Shown here piece after piece: positions 32,523 to 40,779 of a stretch of 45,995 nt of DNA; position 1 is the first letter of the stretch; each line of letters starts with the position of its first letter. The stretch spans positions 1-45,995 of the forward strand of contig JAJPJX010000167.1 of the NCBI GenBank assembly GCA_021324015.1, given 5' to 3'. This DNA comes from Solibacteraceae bacterium. Its GTDB lineage: Bacteria; Acidobacteriota; Terriglobia; Bryobacterales; Bryobacteraceae. The notes under the pieces were generated by a model that worked only from the letters and a program-made list of their open reading frames with translations, had not been told where the DNA came from and searched no databases. Both the position numbers and the translations under genes were made by a program.

Positions 32523-33773
32523 ATGTTAGTCCGTTTGACGCTCGCCGCAGGGGCGTTGCTGGCAATGCCTCTGCTTTCCGCTCCGCCGCTCACGACCATT
32601 CAGGATGTGCTGTACCGCGCCGACGGCACACGTTTCAACGGGGTGCTGCAAATCACCTGGAACAGCTTTGAGGCCTCCGACACCTCGAACATCGCCCAGC
32701 AGGGCACCTCGGTGCGCGTAGTGGACGGCAATCTGCGGGTACAGTTGGTGCCGACGACCAACGCATCGCCCGCGGGCTACTACTCAGTCAACTACAACAG
32801 CGACGGCAAGGTGCAGTTTCAGGAGACCTGGGCTGTTCCGCCCAGCACGAATCCGCTGCGAGTGCGGGACGTGCGCGTAGCCTCGCCGTCCGGCGGGGAC
32901 CAGTCCGCGGTCACCGCCATCCAGGAGTCCGACGTGACCGGCCTGACGGCCGACTTGAGCGCGCGCCCCGTGAAAGGCTCGGGCTACACGCCGGGACGCA
33001 CCGCATTCATCAACGCCGCGGGGATGCTGGACGGCGTCACCGGAGACGCGGACGACTGCGTGCGGGTAGACGGCAGCTCGGGACCGTGCGGCGGCACCAA
33101 CGGGTTTGCGGACGCCGAGACGCCGGGCGGCGTGGTGGATGGCGCCAACAGCACCTTCACGCTGGCAGCGGCCCCGGATCCGGCGGCCAGCCTGGCGCTG
33201 TTCCGCAACGGGATCCTGCAGAAGGCCGGACAGGATTACACGCTGGCAAGCAACACGGTCCAGTTCGTGGCCGCGGGGATTCCGCAGCCTGGCGACACGC
33301 TGCTGGCCTCTTACCGGACATCGACGGCGCCGGCGGCGCCCGCCTATAGGGCCGTGCGTGCCCTGTCCGGCGCGCCACGCGCGCTGCCCGGGCCGCAAGT
33401 GCTCTGCGCGGGGACGGGAGCAGGCACGGCGGAGGCATCCTGCGCGATCGCGGCCGGCGCGCTCCGGCCCGGCGACCGGGTGGAGATCCGCTTCGATTAT
33501 GCACGGCCCAGCGGGTCCGGCACGTTCACGTGGGAAGTGCGCTGGGGGAGGGCGGCGGCTGCGGGCAGCGCCCGCGACGGGCTGGTGACCGGACGGATGG
33601 ACGCCGCCATCCACGAAAGCGGCGCACAGGTAAGCTGGCAATCCTGGGGCGCGGCGTCGGCCGTTTCGAGCGGCGCGATGGATGCTGCCGGGGCGATCCC
33701 CGCGAGCATCGAATTCCGCAGCTCCGGGGCGCAGTTGAGGAACTTCAGCGTGCTTCGCTACCCGCGGCCGTAA
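32523..33773 (+). CDS. Secreted protein with tail-fibre-like modules
   Basis: A 416-aa protein with a signal peptide (MLVRLTLAAGALLAMPLLSA). The N-terminal domain (about residues 24-115: LYRADGTRFNGVLQITW, GYYSVNYNSDGKVQFQETW) resembles the fibre-attachment domain of phage and tailocin tail proteins. A middle segment (about 200-270) contains LFRNGILQKAGQDYTL and PQPGDTLLASYRT, the 'numeric output plus shift' module also seen in tail fibres. The C-terminal part is a Ser/Gly/Ala-rich beta domain. No other phage gene is near, so a surface-structure or adhesin role is more likely than prophage. Function unknown. The 3' end overlaps the next minus-strand gene by 29 bp. Confidence 0.7.
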   Translation: MLVRLTLAAGALLAMPLLSAPPLTTIQDVLYRADGTRFNGVLQITWNSFEASDTSNIAQQGTSVRVVDGNLRVQLVPTTNASPAGYYSVNYNSDGKVQFQETWAVPPSTNPLRVRDVRVASPSGGDQSAVTAIQESDVTGLTADLSARPVKGSGYTPGRTAFINAAGMLDGVTGDADDCVRVDGSSGPCGGTNGFADAETPGGVVDGANSTFTLAAAPDPAASLALFRNGILQKAGQDYTLASNTVQFVAAGIPQPGDTLLASYRTSTAPAAPAYRAVRALSGAPRALPGPQVLCAGTGAGTAEASCAIAAGALRPGDRVEIRFDYARPSGSGTFTWEVRWGRAAAAGSARDGLVTGRMDAAIHESGAQVSWQSWGAASAVSSGAMDAAGAIPASIEFRSSGAQLRNFSVLRYPRP

Positions 33774-34725
33774 AGCCCGGGAGGTACCGTTCCAGCGGCG
33801 GATTGATGCGCTGCTGGATGGCCGGATCGTTGAGGTTAGCCAGCGTCACCAGGCGGGCGGGGAGGTCCACGATCTTGCGCGGCGTGCCTCCCCTCAACTT
33901 CAGGACCGCCGCCTGCACCGACTGATAGCCGATCTGGAAGGGGTCCTGCACGACCAGGGAATCGATCAGCCCGGCTCGCAGATCGGCAGCCAGCGTCGGA
34001 CTCCAGTCAAAGCCTACCATCTTCAGTTTGCCCGGCCGGGCCTTCAGGGCCTGGGCCGCGCCCACCGTACTGGATTCGTTGGACGCGAACAAGCCGTCCA
34101 GTTCCGGGTAGGCCGTGAGCATGTTTTCGGCCACGGCCAGGGACTTGGCAAAATCCGCCATGCCGTAACGCTTGTCCACGATCCGGATGCCGGGAAACTC
34201 CCGGTGGATGGCGTCTTCGAAGCCCTGCTCACGCGCCATGCTGGAGGCGATGCCGGGCTGGACGGCCAGCATCACCACTCTTCCTTTCCCCCGCAGAATT
34301 ACTCCCATGCGGCGGGCGGCGATCTCCCCGGCGCCGTAGTTATCCGTGGCAACGCGAGAGACGTAGGCGTCGGTGTCCACACCGGTGTCGAAGATGATGA
34401 CCGGGATCTTCTCACGCGCGGCGCGCTCCACCACGCCCACCATGGCATCCTCGTCCGCGGGCGCGAGACAGATGGCGTCCAGGCGGCGGTTGATCATGGC
34501 ATCCACCACCTTGATCTCGCTGTCCGGGTCGCCCTCATTGGGCGGTCCGTTCCATTCCACCTCGACGCCGCTTTCGGCCGCTGCGGCCAGGGCGCCGGCA
34601 TGGATACTTTGCCAGAAAATGTGCGACTGGCCCTGGGGGACGACCCCGATGATTTTCTTCTGCGTCCGCCGGCAGGCGATGCCGGTGATCAACAGCAGCA
34701 CCATCAGGACCCTGGCTGAGCGCAT
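33745..34725 (-). CDS. Periplasmic sugar-type ABC substrate-binding protein
   Basis: A 326-aa type I periplasmic binding protein (ribose/LacI-like, PF13407). The signal MRSARVLMVLLLITGIAC ends in C18, possibly a lipoprotein cysteine although the preceding residues fit the lipobox only loosely. Conserved elements: IGVVPQGQSHIFWQSIHAG, LDAICLAPAD, IPVIIFDTGVDTD, VATDNYGAG, LDGLFASNESSTVGAAQAL and KMVGFDWSP. No ATPase or permease gene adjoins it; the divergent neighbour is a sodium:solute symporter. It could feed a distant transporter or act as a sensor. TATACT ends 7 nt before the ATG, suggesting a leaderless message. Confidence 0.87.
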   Translation of the reverse strand: MRSARVLMVLLLITGIACRRTQKKIIGVVPQGQSHIFWQSIHAGALAAAAESGVEVEWNGPPNEGDPDSEIKVVDAMINRRLDAICLAPADEDAMVGVVERAAREKIPVIIFDTGVDTDAYVSRVATDNYGAGEIAARRMGVILRGKGRVVMLAVQPGIASSMAREQGFEDAIHREFPGIRIVDKRYGMADFAKSLAVAENMLTAYPELDGLFASNESSTVGAAQALKARPGKLKMVGFDWSPTLAADLRAGLIDSLVVQDPFQIGYQSVQAAVLKLRGGTPRKIVDLPARLVTLANLNDPAIQQRINPPLERYLPGFTAAGSEAR

Positions 34726-34732
34726 CAGGGAC

Positions 34733-34738
34733 AGTATA
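34733..34738 (-). promoter_or_regulatory. TATACT -10 box, leaderless-type spacing
   Basis: On the minus strand TATACT is followed by 7 nt and then the ATG at 34725 of the binding-protein gene, with no Shine-Dalgarno. The divergent symporter start at 34756 is only 30 bp away, so the two promoters interleave. Confidence 0.45.
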
Positions 34739-34755
34739 GCGGGCGAGTATGTACA

Positions 34756-36498
34756 ATGAGTGCTTTCACCGGAAGCGCGATGCTCTCTTCACACTGGTTT
34801 TCGCTCTGGCTGGCAGCGCCTGCGCGCCTTTTGTCGATGGGGCCGGTGGACCTCGCCATCGTGGTGGCGTATTTCACCCTGGTGCTGGCGATCGGTTTTT
34901 ATTTGAAGAAATACGCCAGCACGGGCGAAGATTTTTTCATGGCCGGGCGGGAGATGACCGCCTGGATCGCCGGTTTGAGCTTCATCTCCGCCAACCTGGG
35001 ATCGCTGGAGATGATGGGGTACGCGGCGGCGACCTACCAGTACGGCATGATCGTGGCGCACGCGTATTTCATCGCGGCTATCCCGGCCATTCTCTTCCTG
35101 TCCATCGTGATGCTGCCGTTCTACTACATCTGCAAGACGCACTCGGTGCCGGGCTATTTGAAACTGCGTTTTGGGGAAGCCACGCGGGGGCTGTCGGGCA
35201 TTTCGTTCGCGGTGATGACCATCCTGATGAGCGGCATCAACATGTACTCGATGGCTGTGATCATGAAGGTGATCCTGGGCTGGGACATCCATTTCAGCAT
35301 CTGGGTCTCGTCGATCACCGTGGCGCTTTACGTGATGGCGGGCGGGCTGCTTTCGGCCATCTTCAACGAGGTGCTGCAATTTTTCCTGATCTGGCTGGGC
35401 TGCCTGCTGATTCCGGTGATGGGGCTGATCGAAACCGGCGGCTGGAGCGGGCTGGTGGCACGGATCCAGCACAACTTTCCGGGGCAGGATTACATCCACC
35501 TGTGGCGGAACGTGGGCGCGTTCACGGACAACCCCATGGGGCTGCACTGGACCGGCATCGTGTTCGGCTGGGGGATCGCCATTTCGTTTGGATACTGGAC
35601 CACAGATTTCCTGGTGGTGCAGCGCGTGATGGCGGCCAAGAACCTGCGCTCGGCGCAGATGGGCACGATCATCGGCGCGCTGCTGAAGATGATGGTGCCG
35701 CTGATCGTGATCCTGCCCGGGCTGCTGGGCCTGGCGGTGCTACCCTTCAAGCTGGTGGACGAAGGCACGGCGGTGGCCACCGGCGCGCACAGTTACAACG
35801 AAGTGCTGCCGCTGATGCTGGCGCGATACTGCGGGCCCGGGCTGCTGGGCCTGGGGGTCACGGCGCTGATTGCGGGGTTCATGTCCGGCATGGCGGGCAA
35901 CGTGAGCGCTTTTGCCACCGTATGGACCTACGACATCTACCGGCCGTTTCTGCGCAAGAACGCCAGCGACGCGCACTACGTGAGCATGGGACGCTGGTGC
36001 TCGCTGCTAGGAGTGTTCGTGAGCATCGGCACGGCCTACCTGGTGATGAACTTCAGCAGCATTATCGTCTACGCGCAGGTGATCTTCATCTTCTTCATCG
36101 TGCCGCTGTTCGGCACCGTGATTCTGGGCATGCTGTGGAAGCGGTGCACGCCGGCGGGCGGCTTCTGGGGGCTGCTGGCGGGGATCCTGACGTCATTCGT
36201 CCTGTGGCTGTGGGTGCACCTGGACCCCAGTGCGCTGGTGTACGTGGCTTTCTCCACGCACGCGAAGGACATGTCCGAAAATATCTTCCGGGCCATCTGG
36301 TCGCTGGCGGCGTGCCTGCTGGTGACCGTGGGAGTGAGCCTGGTGACCCGGCCAAAACCGGAGGCGGAGCTCGCCGGACTGGTGTACGGGCTAACGGACA
36401 TTCCGTCGGAGGCGCGCTTCCCGCTGTTCCAGAGGCCCATCTTCTGGGCCGGGGCGGTTGGGGCTGCGTTTGTGGCCGTCAACCTGATTTTCTGGTAA
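34756..36498 (+). CDS. Sodium:solute symporter (SSS/SLC5 family)
   Basis: A 580-aa inner-membrane symporter with about 14 hydrophobic segments. Family hallmarks: DFFMAGREMTAWIAGLSFISANLGSLE (inverted-repeat start with the sodium-site helix), the central GYWTTDFLVVQRVMAAKN motif typical of SGLT/vSGLT-like members, and SGMAGNVSAF in the second sodium-binding helix. It probably takes up a sugar or related solute with Na+. It lies divergent to a sugar-binding protein and 9 bp upstream of a 70-aa membrane protein gene that is likely co-transcribed. Confidence 0.9.
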   Translation: MSAFTGSAMLSSHWFSLWLAAPARLLSMGPVDLAIVVAYFTLVLAIGFYLKKYASTGEDFFMAGREMTAWIAGLSFISANLGSLEMMGYAAATYQYGMIVAHAYFIAAIPAILFLSIVMLPFYYICKTHSVPGYLKLRFGEATRGLSGISFAVMTILMSGINMYSMAVIMKVILGWDIHFSIWVSSITVALYVMAGGLLSAIFNEVLQFFLIWLGCLLIPVMGLIETGGWSGLVARIQHNFPGQDYIHLWRNVGAFTDNPMGLHWTGIVFGWGIAISFGYWTTDFLVVQRVMAAKNLRSAQMGTIIGALLKMMVPLIVILPGLLGLAVLPFKLVDEGTAVATGAHSYNEVLPLMLARYCGPGLLGLGVTALIAGFMSGMAGNVSAFATVWTYDIYRPFLRKNASDAHYVSMGRWCSLLGVFVSIGTAYLVMNFSSIIVYAQVIFIFFIVPLFGTVILGMLWKRCTPAGGFWGLLAGILTSFVLWLWVHLDPSALVYVAFSTHAKDMSENIFRAIWSLAACLLVTVGVSLVTRPKPEAELAGLVYGLTDIPSEARFPLFQRPIFWAGAVGAAFVAVNLIFW

Positions 36499-36507
36499 GG
36501 AGGTAGC

Positions 36508-36720
36508 GTGGGTAGGCACTTCATCTCCATTTGGTTCTTTATCGGGCTCCTGCTGAGCATCTACGGCATCCTGATCCTGGGCGCGGGAATCTACGGTCTT
36601 TGGCATCCGCCCGCGCAACCGGTGGTGCTGGCCAACCTGCACATGGGAATCTGGTGGGGGCTGCTGCTGATGCTGCTGGGCGGCTTCTACGTGTACCACT
36701 TTTTCCCCGGCAAGGAGTAG
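36508..36720 (+). CDS. Small two-helix membrane protein downstream of symporter
   Basis: A 70-aa protein with two predicted membrane helices (about residues 7-31 and 42-64) and almost no loops. It starts at GTG 36508, with a perfect GGAGG in the TAAGGAGGTAGC context that also spans the symporter stop, so it is translationally coupled to it. I know no named family; small partners of this kind can modulate SSS transporters, but that is inference. The 36721-36790 gap after it shows no terminator. Confidence 0.72.
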   Translation: MGRHFISIWFFIGLLLSIYGILILGAGIYGLWHPPAQPVVLANLHMGIWWGLLLMLLGGFYVYHFFPGKE

Positions 36721-36790
36721 GGAAGAGCTACTCGGGGAACTTGTCCGGCGGCCTGATTTTCTGCCAGCCTTCTCCGCTCATCTACCGCTC

Positions 36791-37330
36791 CTACTTTTTG
36801 AGACCCGCGACGTAAATCGCCCGATAGCCGTTCACCGAGGTTTCCGTGCCGGTGACCTCGACGATGTGGCCCATGTGGTCCGAGGCGGAGGGACGGGCAT
36901 CCACGCCGCCATCCCGGCGGGGATCGTGCTCCTCGGGCATGATCATGTAGAGCATACCCTCCTTGGTCAGCAGGCCGATGGGCTGGCCGTTGTTGACGCA
37001 TTTCTGCCCGCAGGCGCGGTGCTTCTCGCCGTGTTTTCCCAATTGGAGATAACAGGAGAAGTCCACGATTTCGCCGACCCGGGTGACGGACCTTCCAGGC
37101 TGCGGCTTGCCGGCCACGCCGGCAGCCACGGTTGTCGCGGACCAGGGCTGATCGGTCTTCTCTCCGAGTTTGGCGGCGGGCGCGTCCCAGGTGCCGGTTT
37201 CCACCGTCAGTTCGGGATGCAAGATGCCGCCCCTATGGGCCGGGGCTTTCTTGGCATCCTGCGCCGTGAGCATGGCCGCCAGCAGACTGACGCCGGCGAC
37301 CGCAAATACTAGTTTCCAAACGTTCGACAT
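36791..37330 (-). CDS. Exported cysteine/histidine-motif protein
   Basis: A 179-aa protein with a signal peptide (about residues 5-23, ending LTAQ). The mature part carries C93, H100, H104, C107 and C111 in DFSCYLQLGKHGEKHRACGQKC, followed by GQPIGLLTKEG and a short beta segment, a set that could bind a metal or form disulfides. I do not know a named domain; the C-terminal strands (HIVEVTGTETSVNGYRAIYV) resemble a small OB-like barrel. GGAGG precedes the ATG at 37330. It lies 46 bp downstream of an exported aldo/keto reductase and is probably in the same operon. Confidence 0.75.
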   Translation of the reverse strand: MSNVWKLVFAVAGVSLLAAMLTAQDAKKAPAHRGGILHPELTVETGTWDAPAAKLGEKTDQPWSATTVAAGVAGKPQPGRSVTRVGEIVDFSCYLQLGKHGEKHRACGQKCVNNGQPIGLLTKEGMLYMIMPEEHDPRRDGGVDARPSASDHMGHIVEVTGTETSVNGYRAIYVAGLKK

Positions 37331-37376
37331 TCGTTCCTCCGGGTTTCTTTGGGTTGCTGATATCGCAAACCGGGCG

Positions 37377-38249
37377 CTAAGCACGCACGCTGGCGGCCGG
37401 GATTTTGCGGGTCAGGTCCAGCATCTCCGCACGGCTTTCGGCGCCGATGGTAAAGCAGTCCACGCAGTCCTGGGCCAGCGCGAATTGCAGGCATTCGTCG
37501 GCCTTATTGCGCAAACGCCCGGCGCCCAGGATCTTCATGCCGATCACCCCCTTGCTGGCGGCCTTCATCTGGCGCAGCACGCCCAGCACGGTCTGCGGTT
37601 CGGCATCCATGGCCACCTGCGCCGGGTTGATGCGGGCCAGATCGACCTGCACCCACGGGTGCGCGGCGGCGGTTTTGAGCGCCTCCAGCGTGTGGCAGGA
37701 AGTGCCGTGGGTGCGCACGATGCCTTTCTCGCGCGCCTCGGAGATGACCGCCATGGCGCCCTTTTTACGTTCCGGCCAGTCTCCTTCGAGCATGCAGTGC
37801 AACAGCAGAATATCGATATAGTCGGTGCCCAACTCGCGCCGGAAGCGATCCAGGTCCGCCTTCATCTCTTTTTCGGTGCTGGCGTGAGTCTTGGTGAGGA
37901 TGGCGACTTTTTCGCGAGGCACGCGCTTGAGGGCTTCTTTGACGTGGGGGTGCGTGCCGTATTGATCAGCGCAGTCCCAGAAGGTCACGCCGTTGTCGTA
38001 GGCGGCATCGAACAGATCGGCGAGGCCCTTCAGCCCCAGTTTGCGGGTCTGGTTGGAACTGCCCCCCACCCCGTTGGTGCCGCTGCCTTGGGCGAGCCGG
38101 CTGACATCCACCTTCATGGGCCCAAGCTGAATGCGGTCGGTGGCATACTTCCGCGAGGTCCCGGCGAAAGCCTCGTACGGAAAATTCGCGAACGCAGCCG
38201 CCCCGGCCGTAGCCGCGGTTCGCAGGAAGAAGTCCCGTCGATTGATCAT
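37377..38249 (-). CDS. Tat-exported aldo/keto reductase
   Basis: A 290-aa protein. The N-terminus MINRRDFFLRTAATAGAAAFA is a Tat signal. The AKR barrel follows with the catalytic tetrad visible: Asp and Tyr in FWDCADQYGTH, Lys in VAILTKTH and His in DILLLHCM. Family members reduce aldehydes or ketones with NADPH, which is scarce outside the cytoplasm; an exported member may need a different electron source or have lost activity. ATG 38249 is favoured because it places the RR motif at the N-terminus. Length is typical. Confidence 0.88.
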   Translation of the reverse strand: MINRRDFFLRTAATAGAAAFANFPYEAFAGTSRKYATDRIQLGPMKVDVSRLAQGSGTNGVGGSSNQTRKLGLKGLADLFDAAYDNGVTFWDCADQYGTHPHVKEALKRVPREKVAILTKTHASTEKEMKADLDRFRRELGTDYIDILLLHCMLEGDWPERKKGAMAVISEAREKGIVRTHGTSCHTLEALKTAAAHPWVQVDLARINPAQVAMDAEPQTVLGVLRQMKAASKGVIGMKILGAGRLRNKADECLQFALAQDCVDCFTIGAESRAEMLDLTRKIPAASVRA

Positions 38250-38356
38250 CGTCCCTCTCCGTATGATGCAAGGTAGCACAGGGGGCGGATATGGCGCCAG
38301 CCGCGCGGCCCGCCGCCGGTGGAGCTAAGATCAATACTTTTATGGAAGGTGCCGGC

Positions 38357-40720
38357 ATGCCGGAAAAGGGGCACTTCACCGCCGAGGGGCTTCGGCGGAT
38401 GTGCGAGGCGAATCCTGTCGGGGCGGACGGCAAGCGCGGCGGCGGAACGCTCGATCTGCGCGGCGCGGACTTAAGTGGAGGCGACTTCCGCAATTTGGAT
38501 CTGCGTGATGCCGATCTGAGCGGCGCCAACATCGAGGGTGCCGGGTTCAGTGCGTGCCGTCTGGAAGGCGCCGTGCTCCGCGATGCGGCAGGCATGGCGC
38601 GCTTTGAAGCGTCGTCGTCGCTGAGCGGGGCGGACGTGGCGGGCCTGGACCTGCAAAACTGGGGTGCGGACGCGGCGGCAATTTTAGCGGCCAAGAACTG
38701 GCACCTGGCGCAGTACCGGCCCTACCAACTCGAGCCGATCGGAGTCCCGCCGACCCACAACGACCGGGCGCTCCGGCGCGATTTCCGCGGCTATAGCTTT
38801 ACGAAGCGCAACCTCAGCGGCTTCGACTTTCATGGCGCCCGGCTGGAAGGGGCCAACTTTGCGGAGGCGGACCTCTCCCTGGCGGACCTGGAGGAGGCGG
38901 ACCTCGAAGACGCCGAACTGAAACTCGCCGATCTGAACGGCGCGAAAGTAAGCGCCGGGCAGGTACGATCCGCCAGGAACTGGGTGCGGGCCTTTTTGGC
39001 CCCAGGGCTCTACGAGGAATTGAAACTTCCCATCGACCACTTCACCCGGTACGAAAACGGGGATTTCCGCGAGTGCGACTTCCGGGGCTTCGACTTCCGC
39101 AACAACGAACTTGTGAACGCGAATTTTCGCGGCGCCATCCTGATCAGCGCGGATCTCTCGGGCCAGGATCTCAGTGGTGTGGAATTCGAGGGCGCCAACC
39201 TGTGCGAAGCCAATCTGCGGGGCGCGAAGCTGGAACAGGCCAGCGGGCTGGAGGCGTGGCAGCTTCGCGGGGCGGACGTGACCGGGGCCGCGCTGCCGCC
39301 GAAGATCGCCGAATTCAAGGGCCTGGAGCAGGTGGCGAAGATCGCGCCTGCGGCCGCCAAGCAGTTCCTGGTGATGATCGCGGCGTGCCTGTATTGCTGG
39401 CTCACCATCGCCGGCACCACCGATGTGGCGCTGATTCTGGGCTCCGCAACTTTGCCGCTCCCGGTGGTGCAGACCCCCATCCGGATCACGGGCTTCTACT
39501 GGTTCGCCCCGCTGGTGCTGGTGACCGTGTTTCTCTACTTCCAGGTCAACCTGCACCGGATGTGGGAGGCGCTGGCGAAACTGCCGGCGGTCTTCCCGGA
39601 CGGCCGGAGGCTGGACGAGCATGTCTATCCCTGGCTGCTGATCCAGAAGGTGCGGGGCCGCTACAAACGCCTGCGCGGGGAATACACGTTCACCCCCCAG
39701 TTAGAGAATCGCCTCGGCTCCGCCCTGGCCTACGGCGTGACGCCGGCAACACTGCTGGCGTTCCTGGCCCGCGCCTTGGTCAAGCACGATGCATGGCTCA
39801 CCGGCTTGCATATTGCGCTTTGCACACTGGCGCTGCTGATCGCCTTGTTGTGCCATCGTTCGGCGGTGGACGCCCTGGAGGGCGCGCCGACCGTTCGGGG
39901 CTGGCGCTACCTCCTGCGCTCCCCGTCGATCCGCGCTTGTGGAGTGTGCCTGCTGGCGTGCGTCGCTCTGTGGTTCGGTGCAGCGCGCAGGCTGGCTACG
40001 TCTGGCGCCTTTTTGGCGGATGCGGAACTCTCGGTTAAGCCGGACGGCTGGGTGGATGGCCAAAAGGACATCTCCCGGGTCAAAGGGGCAAGGCTCGAGG
40101 GAGCGGATTTACGAAACGCGAATCTGTACGGCGCTTTCCTGGTAAAGGCGGATCTGAGTTACGCCGATCTGAGTGGCGCCGATCTGCGCGCCGCCGACCT
40201 TCGAGGCGCGGTCCTTGATGGCGCCAATTTGCTCAGCGCGGATCTGGCTAGCACAAACCTTCAGGGCGCGCTTCTCTACACCCATCGGTTAGACGGCAAG
40301 CGTCTCCGGGAGTCCACCTCCAACTGGGTCCTGGCAGAGTTCTCCGACCCCCAAGGGCTGGGGCTGCCACGCGATCATAACGCCAGAGTGCGCCGGCGCG
40401 ATTTCCGAGGATACGATCGCATTTCGAACGCGAAATTCCGGCAGGCGGACCTTGCCGGCGTGAACTTCGAAGGAGTAAATCTCAGCACGGCGGACCTGCG
40501 CGGGGCCGACCTCAGCGGTGCGATTCTGCGAGGCTGCAATCTGCACGAGGCCCGACTGGACGGGGCAAGACTCGAAAAGGCGGATCTGCGCGGCGCGGAC
40601 TTGAGCCGCGCCGGCTGGTTTACTGAAGCCCAACTGCGTGAAGCGGTCCTCGGCGCCGACACGAAGCTGCCGCCGGCGTTTCAACACCTCCTCCCGCAGA
40701 CCGCCAAAAAGACGCCCTGA
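38357..40720 (+). CDS. Membrane-embedded pentapeptide-repeat protein
   Basis: A 787-aa protein. Residues about 30-325 and 590-770 are stretches of A(D/N)LxG-type pentapeptide repeats that form right-handed square beta-helices. Between them (about 335-545) lie four or five membrane helices, so both helices would project from a membrane on the same or opposite sides. Three times the pentapeptide run is interrupted by a related linker of about 40 residues starting NW (residues 114, 208, 656) and ending in RxDFRGY or DFRGF. GGAAGG lies about 8 nt before ATG 38357; ATGs at 38291 and 38342 are alternatives. I know no defined function for this architecture. Confidence 0.85.
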   Translation: MPEKGHFTAEGLRRMCEANPVGADGKRGGGTLDLRGADLSGGDFRNLDLRDADLSGANIEGAGFSACRLEGAVLRDAAGMARFEASSSLSGADVAGLDLQNWGADAAAILAAKNWHLAQYRPYQLEPIGVPPTHNDRALRRDFRGYSFTKRNLSGFDFHGARLEGANFAEADLSLADLEEADLEDAELKLADLNGAKVSAGQVRSARNWVRAFLAPGLYEELKLPIDHFTRYENGDFRECDFRGFDFRNNELVNANFRGAILISADLSGQDLSGVEFEGANLCEANLRGAKLEQASGLEAWQLRGADVTGAALPPKIAEFKGLEQVAKIAPAAAKQFLVMIAACLYCWLTIAGTTDVALILGSATLPLPVVQTPIRITGFYWFAPLVLVTVFLYFQVNLHRMWEALAKLPAVFPDGRRLDEHVYPWLLIQKVRGRYKRLRGEYTFTPQLENRLGSALAYGVTPATLLAFLARALVKHDAWLTGLHIALCTLALLIALLCHRSAVDALEGAPTVRGWRYLLRSPSIRACGVCLLACVALWFGAARRLATSGAFLADAELSVKPDGWVDGQKDISRVKGARLEGADLRNANLYGAFLVKADLSYADLSGADLRAADLRGAVLDGANLLSADLASTNLQGALLYTHRLDGKRLRESTSNWVLAEFSDPQGLGLPRDHNARVRRRDFRGYDRISNAKFRQADLAGVNFEGVNLSTADLRGADLSGAILRGCNLHEARLDGARLEKADLRGADLSRAGWFTEAQLREAVLGADTKLPPAFQHLLPQTAKKTP
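38696..38810 (+). repeat. NW...RRDFRGY linker module, copy 1
   Basis: Encodes NWHLAQYRPYQLEPIGVP then THNDRALRRDFRGYSF, interrupting the first pentapeptide block. Compare with copies 2 and 3. Confidence 0.6.
38978..39100 (+). repeat. NW...DFRGF linker module, copy 2
   Basis: Encodes NWVRAFLAPGLYEELKLPID then HFTRYENGDFRECDFRGFDF. The most diverged copy, keeping NW, the LP-x-x-H spacing and the DFRG ending. Confidence 0.55.
40322..40421 (+). repeat. NW...RRDFRGY linker module, copy 3
   Basis: Encodes NWVLAEFSDPQGLGLPRD then HNARVRRRDFRGYDRIS in the second pentapeptide block. Very close to copy 1 in its second half (HN-x-R and RRDFRGY). Confidence 0.6.
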
Positions 40721-40779
40721 CCGGCCGAAATCAAACCGTACCGCCCGAATGATATCCTCAGAAAGAGCAAGGCGGAGGG

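Noticed and set aside
32523-33773. A prophage remnant around the tail-fibre-like gene
   Set aside because: No capsid, terminase, lysis, integrase or tail gene is near and the protein has a secretory signal.
34749-36506. A 585-codon open frame on the plus strand overlapping the symporter in another frame
   Set aside because: The symporter frame (34756 start) has proper membrane segments and family motifs; the other is Gly/Arg/His-rich and matches nothing.
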